28,266 nucleotides of DNA from the NCBI GenBank assembly GCA_002794735.1, contig NBAZ01000062.1:1-28266 (forward strand), given 5' to 3'. Below, one piece after another: positions 22,701-28,266 of this stretch. Below the pieces are notes generated by a model. It worked only from the letters and a program-made list of their open reading frames with translations, was not told the origin of the DNA and did not search any database. Within the stretch, counting starts at the first letter, position 1. Every line of letters starts with the position of its first letter. The DNA is from Pyrrhoderma lamaoense (taxonomy: Eukaryota > Basidiomycota > Agaricomycetes > Hymenochaetales > Hymenochaetaceae). The position numbers and the translations under genes are program-made.

Positions 22701-25700
22701 TTCTACTTAAGTAATTTTCATCCTCATCCTCAAAATAATCCAAGGGATTCGCGATCCAAGGCCCAAGACCACAAAATCTAAAACAACTAAAAACATCCTC
22801 TCCCTCTCCCCTCCTACATGACTCAGTCCACAAACCCACCCGCCGAAATACGTCTCATAAGAAACACATGCAACCCCCAAAAAGCCTCCTTATTGTACCT
22901 CTCCGTCCGCATCACTCCCCGCCCCCCCCCCTCCCCTCCATATTTTCCCCAGCCACCAGCACCCAGCACCCAGCCACAGACCAAGACCAAGCCAAAACAG
23001 GTATAAGCACGAAGCACGAAGCACGAAGCACGGGCAACCAGACATGAAACACAAAACGTCCCGTACGTTCATACGTCCTACCCAATCACACAATGTAGCC
23101 AAAGCACCAAGCCTCAAGCTAAACGAACAGAAGAATGGAAGAATGGAACATCAAAACCCAAGAATTTAATCAAACCAATCCATCATCTATTATCCAATCA
23201 GTCGAGAGAGGCAACCCTAGTAAAGTATTAATAAGCAAAAAGCACCAAAAACCCATCTTCATCTTCTTCTTATTTTTTAAGAGAGAGAGAAAGAGCGCTT
23301 TCGTACCCCCCCCCCACATGCCATCCACGAGCGTCAATCACCCAATCACCAATAATAAGTAAAACTCGGGATCAAAGAAGGACGGAGGTAAAACCCACCC
23401 GCGACTCCCCCACCCCCGCCCACCAACATGCTATCTCCAAGTCGGTTCTTTTTCTATTTCTATTTCCAAGTCTGATTCTATTCTTAGTGTTGATAGCTAC
23501 CAATACCAATTCCAACATCAACATCAACATCAAATTCAACGTTAGAATAAAAGGACAGGATGTTACTACTTGCAGCACGTGTGGAGACAATATTATTGAA
23601 TATATACGTTACTACTTTACTGTCTTCACGTGTCTGGGGCCCGATTTTTAAGGCTATTATTAACGTTAGTTTGTGTTTGGGAGTTACGTAGTACGTACTT
23701 GGTAGAGCAGAATACGATTAACGTTCTTCTATACCAATACTTACTCTATTTACTTAGTTACTAGTCAATGCCGACTTCAACTACTATTACTAATACTAAT
23801 ACCACGACTGCCGGGTACAAAAAAGTGTTCAAATACTTCGATCATCAATGATCATCAATCACACATATCCACAACTCATACTCATACAACACATAACTTT
23901 TCAGGAGGGGAGGTTTCGCTCAATGAACAAATCCAAGTACGAGTTAAAAGCCGACAAACAACTATTCCAAAATGGTTTGAGAGGCAAAAAAAAAAAAAAG
24001 AAAAAGTCGCGAATTGCGATTGCGCAGAGATGGTATTCACTGGAGAGGGGGGGAGGGAGATGAGAACCCCTCCTTCTAATTCGAGGTGTACCCAGCTTGT
24101 AGATTTAATCATCTAATACGTTACGGTTATCAAGTCCATTCAATCTCATATTCCTAGGATAGTCGACTTGTATCTACCTAAATCTAGTCTTTCCCGATCC
24201 TCATTGACGCTCGCCTTCACTCGTTTCATCATCGCTCACTTATCACCTAACCCCCCCCCCCCAATCCTTCCAACCAAACACCCAAACACTCAACCCCGCA
24301 CCCCCCCTCCCAACGTACCTCTCATTCTCCATCGACGGAGCCAGTCACAGTCACAAAAAACGAGGGTAAGACCTCCATCCTACATCGGGGGCCAACCCAA
24401 CCTCTACAACCTCTAATCATCAGATGGGTCAGCTCAGGATTGAGATGACACAGAATCATAGACGTTCAACAATACTATCAGTAGGGGGGTGGGGGTGGGG
24501 GGTAGTTAGGTGAAGTAGAGGGCTTTACTTTAGATTTTATATATTGAGTGCCGTGTTTTGTGGAGGGGAAGCAGGGTTTGGAAGAAAATCTTTCTGATTG
24601 TTTCCACTTCATCTGAGGGAATCATCGAGATCAAGATAGTGACAAAGAGGGATCTCAAACTTATCATTTTAGTTTTGGTTGGACTCCCACTTCACCTTCA
24701 TCAGATCCTCAAAGAGAGGGGAGGGGGGGGGGGCAAATGAAGCCTTAATCCCTTTTATTTGGGTGTGGTGTTGTGGTGTAGAAGCTTTGCTATGGAATCT
24801 ATTGCGTGTCATGATTAATCGGATGGATGGGTGATAGTCGGGCTTATATCTGATACAACTCCTAGACGTTGCGATACTTCTTGTAGTGGTGTCTTAGACA
24901 TTTAACACTGCACTGTAATAGCAACAACAAAAGGAAAGAAAGACTCGCATTCTTGGAGGGGGTGGGGAAGATGATGAGAAATTTGCATTCTTTGACTCCT
25001 TAAACAGGTAGTCTCAGTCTGCGAGAGTTCAAAACTTTCAGAAAAAATTGTCTCGTTCTTAATGTTTATTACTTCAAAATGTTGTTGCTCCTTAATAATT
25101 ACATTACGCACTCAATCGTATTTCACTGCTAATCTTGATCTTGAATATCATGTGTGACAATAAGAGTAAATCATCGAGAAATTGAAACTCAGACTTTATC
25201 CTCGGGGTCCCGGAGGAGGAATGGTCACACAGAACTCGGGCTCGCGAATCTAAACTCGGGCGTGTGAAGAACAATTAATTACCTCAAGACTTTGAACTTA
25301 AATGCAAAGTTCAAGTTCTCGCTCTCAGTTGCACTCTTTCCTCCGAGTCAATATCGGACATAAAGTCTTAGGCACCTCATCTCAATCTCTAGTCCTAGTC
25401 TTAGTCGTGTTCGCCCTCGGATTTCCTTATTTGACCTCGGATCTCGGACTTTAGTCTTCGATCCTTGACGACCTCTTTTTTTGTCTAGGTTTGAGATGCA
25501 GATCTGCCTTTGACTAGATGGGTTGAGTAAGGTTGTCTTATAGATCAAGATAGTAAGTCTGAGATACTAAAGTTACATCTACAAATCTCATGTATTGACC
25601 ATTTCAATAAGTACATTCATTATTTCCTTTGGAACATCATCTATACTAGAGGTTTTGAGTTTGGCTACGTTATAGGGGATACTCCTTTTTGAGTTGGTCT

Positions 25701-25926
25701 ATATACATATACAGTACTATACGTGTTGTGCGTGTACGTGAGGATCGAGAATACGTAGATACAAAACTCTATAGATCTTTATAATTACCAGTGAGCATAA
25801 AATACGTATACATACTCAAAACTTGGTTCAGATCATTATTTCCTAATATATGAAGAATAAGCCTGAACGCATTATACTCCGTTACCTCACGTGTACTCGT
25901 GCTTATTTTCGACTTGGTAGTCGGGC
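19741..25926. other. Long low-complexity upstream region, no gene supported
   Basis: About 6.2 kb without a convincing gene. From 19950 to 20900 the plus strand is rich in G and A, that is CT-rich in the direction of the regulator, as expected for a promoter and 5' leader. From about 20940 to 24400 the plus strand turns C/A/T-rich with CT repeats (21000-21035) and C runs of 7 to 11 (21073, 21555, 22228, 22921, 23307, 24250). From about 24480 G runs appear, and 25190-25500 has scattered CTCGG and AGTC motifs. Open frames on either strand reflect this composition (poly-Ser, Pro or Leu) and show no domain. A noncoding first exon of the regulator could lie here but I cannot place it. Confidence 0.55.
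24484..24502 (+). repeat. G-run cluster (G6-T-G5-T-G6)
   Basis: Three long G runs separated by single T bases, with further G runs at 24047-24059 and 24716-24733. The arrangement could form a G-quadruplex, since a G6 run can supply two tracts. It lies between the two intact genes. No function is shown. Confidence 0.75.
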
Positions 25927-26754
25927 TTAGTTTCGCATAAGCTTTTTCTGCCGCTGTCTCCTCCTTAGCAGGGGACTTGTCAAAGAAATTATGTTCTCTT
26001 TCGGAGACTTTCCCCTTCCAAGCTTTTCCCGAAGAGCTTTCAGTACGTCATACTCAGCCTTTGTGATATCCAACTCCGCTTTATTCGCTTTCAGCTTGTT
26101 AGGGAGTTGCTCATTAATTCGATGATTGATGATACTAATCTTCTGTGCCCTTTCATTATTTTCATCATTACTTCCTGCTCCTGTTTTACGGGACTTTGAG
26201 GTAGGACATATAACCGGAACGTCTGGAAGTACAGCACTCTTGGATCCTTCAGGGACTTCCCCACTTAATTTCTTAAGGTAAAAAGCCAAAATATTCTTAG
26301 CCGTCATAATCCTCTCTCTCTCTATCTCAAGATATCTTTCCCATGCTTCGAGATGAGAAATCCTACTCAGAATTCTACTGTACGTCGCAATCACTCTCGG
26401 GACCTCTTGACGTGCTGGAGATCTTCGTCTTGGAGCTCTCAGCATCGGAGATCTCAACGCCGGAAGCAGCGATCTAGGAGTTGAAGGTTCTGGAGATTTC
26501 GATTTTGGGGGAGGAGAGATAAGCGTTGAAGGTACAGGAGATCTTGACATTGAACGTCCTGGAGAACCCGGAGTTCTTGGAGCACGAAGATCAGTTGAGG
26601 CTCTCTTAATGTCACCATGAGACGGTTTCAACGAGAGACCTTTGAAATTGGTAAGCCCCATCCGAGTCCTGATACCTGTTGCAGTGCTCGGCCTTTTGAT
26701 GGGATTGCTAGTACCGCTACTACGCGAGACAGACCTGCTTTCTTCAGGGTTCAT
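25927..26754 (-). CDS. Hypothetical Ser/Pro-rich protein with C-terminal coiled coil
   Basis: An intact, intronless 275-codon frame; I do not recognise a family. Residues 1-60 are basic and Ser-rich. Residues 61-113 hold eight SP or TP pairs (for example TPGSPGRSMSRSP and SPEPSTPRS), the kind of cluster targeted by proline-directed kinases. Residues 125-165 (ILSRISHLEAWERYLEIERE) and 205-248 (NKLKANKAELDITKAEYDVL) look like amphipathic helices or coiled coil, and the C-terminus is very basic (RRRQRQKK). There is no signal peptide or membrane segment. The ATG at 26754 has A at -3 and a TATA-like element about 120 nt upstream. Inferred: a lineage-specific nuclear or cytoskeletal adaptor is possible, but the sequence alone does not show it. 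The lack of lesions over 828 nt contrasts with the decayed genes at the left. Confidence 0.65.
   Translation of the reverse strand: MNPEESRSVSRSSGTSNPIKRPSTATGIRTRMGLTNFKGLSLKPSHGDIKRASTDLRAPRTPGSPGRSMSRSPVPSTLISPPPKSKSPEPSTPRSLLPALRSPMLRAPRRRSPARQEVPRVIATYSRILSRISHLEAWERYLEIERERIMTAKNILAFYLKKLSGEVPEGSKSAVLPDVPVICPTSKSRKTGAGSNDENNERAQKISIINHRINEQLPNKLKANKAELDITKAEYDVLKALREKLGRGKSPKENIISLTSPLLRRRQRQKKLMRN
26415..26580 (-). repeat. Degenerate repeats coding R-S-P motifs
   Basis: The plus strand carries GGAGATCT or close variants near 26418, 26448, 26493 and 26537 with similar flanks (TTGAAGGT...TGGAG). On the coding strand AGATCTCC reads R-S-P. The SP-rich segment of the hypothetical protein thus appears built from a diverged tandem unit of roughly 24 to 45 bp. 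Confidence 0.55.
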
Positions 26755-26875
26755 CTTTTTCTTTTTCCTTTTGATTCCTTGTTTATAGACTACGGTCTGA
26801 GAAGGATATTACAGATGCCCAGGCTCTATATAAAGAAGCGTACTATTCCCTTATCTCATGGAGAAAGCGTTGGTG

Positions 26876-26883
26876 TATAAATA
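26876..26883 (-). promoter_or_regulatory. Candidate TATA box for the Ser/Pro-rich protein gene
   Basis: On the minus strand the site reads TATTTATA, about 122 nt before the ATG at 26754. A second TATA-like site lies at 26827-26834. The spacing would allow a leader of roughly 90 nt. The motif is short and the region AT-rich, so this is tentative. Confidence 0.3.
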
Positions 26884-26884
26884 C

Positions 26885-28062
26885 GCTATGCTATATTCAT
26901 CGATTCCTCCCTCCCCCACCGATCTCTTTGCATAATAGCCGCTTACAATGAATACTTTGCACTGGAAAGAGACTCCAAGTTTAAATTCTATTAATCAAAT
27001 AATGATCTCATGATATCACGATACGCAAACCTCCGCGTAGATAAGCTTTTCGCTAGTATGCTCTCAAGACGTTTATTTATTTTACTTCTTCTAGCCAGTT
27101 TCCTCTTTAATTAATTTATTTTCTACGATCATTGTACTCTATCCGAGAAAAAAAAAAGATATATTTTGCATTATATTCTACCCGATTGAGAAGTTTGGTG
27201 TCATGTGCATGATAAAGCGAAGAGGCTCTGTCATTAGGACTTTGTGCATCCAGCTTCATATTAATCATGGGTCATCCGATATATACAGACTCGGGCTCCA
27301 TGAAAACGATCTATCTACTTGTGCCCTTCCCCTCATTAAGCTCTTAACTCGAGAGTCTGAGTGCAAGAACGAGGAGGGCCTAGACTTTAAATATCGTTCA
27401 AGGTAGTTTTCTGTGCAAAAAAGATATTAATAGGCCTCCGCAGCAAGAATCTTACTCAAGGGACGCGTTTGCATTTATCTTATATTGCATTGCAAATGCA
27501 TAGATCACCGATGATAGATCCGCATACTAATGGTAGGTTAATTAATTAAGATTGATGCATAATAGAGCTTGTTAATTGCCTTTTGTGTTCAAACGCACAC
27601 TTCCTTTCTCTGATTACGTCCAGTCTTCCTTGGAGGTTTACTTTGCGTATCCTATTGAAAAACCGGAACGTCTCGTGTGTAACTATAGATAGATAATATC
27701 TCTTGCCCTGAAGGGGACCATCTAACCTGACAAGTACTAGGGTCTCGAGTCGATAATAGTATCTTTTAGCTCTTAGAATGTAATACACCTATGAAGTGTA
27801 ACACTAATCTCATGTAAAGATAAACATTCTCCAACATTGTGATATATATGTACGAGTAAATATGGTCACAGGTCGTGTCCGAAAGCTATCTATAGATACT
27901 ACATTTCTATAATCTATGCATATGCATTATGACCATCACTTCAGTATTTTTTATGAATTTGGCTATCTCTACATATCTGATTATGGAAGTACTTGTAAGG
28001 TCACTTCTTAAAGAATTCAACGCTCATTACTATTCGACATCCAGGAAGTTATTGCTATGATT
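26885..28062. other. AT-rich intergenic, no gene supported
   Basis: Short frames only. The 80-codon minus frame at 27546-27788 is basic and Tyr/Arg-rich, without a motif I know or splice sites that extend it. A short palindrome ATGCATATGCAT lies near 27917. Confidence 0.45.
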
Positions 28063-28266
28063 TTAGTTCATACTACTGAGTAAGACGTATTCATACGTAA
28101 TTTTCAATATAAAATCATCCTTCACATGGGCTCTGAGATTTCGGTAAGCTTCTTCAGGGCGTAACGGGTTCACAAATACAAACAACTGTTCTTCTTCTGG
28201 AATCCTTCCTAGAGTTTCTGCCAATAGCTCTTGCTTTTTACATTTGTATGCACCTGATCCACCCTT
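28063..28266 (-). CDS. Partial unidentified frame running off the right edge
   Basis: An open minus frame enters from beyond the window and stays open for 67 codons to TAA at 28063-28065. It contains CKKQELLAETLGRIPEEEQL and FVNPLRPEEAYRNLRAHVK. The Glu/Lys/Leu-rich, amphipathic composition looks like real coding sequence. A GTATGA near 28094 could be a donor, so the last residues are uncertain. I do not recognise the family. Confidence 0.4.
   Translation of the reverse strand, partial: KGGSGAYKCKKQELLAETLGRIPEEEQLFVFVNPLRPEEAYRNLRAHVKDDFILKITYEYVLLSSMN

Overview
The window looks like nuclear DNA of a basidiomycete fungus, probably an agaricomycete. Three things point there: many short GT-AG introns of about 50 to 60 nt, a Gal4-type Zn2Cys6 regulator with a fungal middle homology region, and remains of a DUF6533-like membrane protein, a family I know from mushroom-forming fungi. 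I see no rRNA, tRNA, CRISPR array or recognisable transposon.

Left part (1 to about 7.2 kb): a run of damaged genes. A Gly-rich/coiled-coil protein gene (minus, 16-1747) has in-frame stops and frame changes. The C-terminal third of a soluble fumarate reductase with its fused cytochrome b5 domain (minus, 3113-4110) is broken. A stretch at 4402-5300 (minus) has spliceable short exons of no family I recognise. A DUF6533-like seven-helix protein gene (plus, 5609-7211) keeps good splice sites but carries stops and a frameshift.

Centre (8556-19740, minus): one 11.2-kb gene for a Zn2Cys6 transcription factor of roughly 1,790 residues. I could splice eleven exons. From the zinc cluster to the stop codon every junction keeps frame. 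The cluster itself is cut by a 2,514-nt intron between a 34-nt microexon and a 101-nt exon, and a 2,062-nt intron follows. The large first coding exon (poly-Q, His, Met/Gly and Gly-rich) changes frame several times. One pair of changes is explained by a canonical 222-nt intron; the others look like single-base indels, real or from assembly.

Right part (19.7 to 25.9 kb): a long stretch with no convincing gene, made of homopurine, homopyrimidine, C-run and G-run sequence. It presumably holds the promoter and 5' leader of the regulator. Next comes an intact intronless gene for a Ser/Pro-rich coiled-coil protein (minus, 25927-26754), AT-rich intergenic DNA, and an unidentified open frame running off the right edge (minus, 28063-28266).

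The genes do not form a visible pathway. The regulator is the only clearly functional conserved gene, and nothing here identifies its targets.
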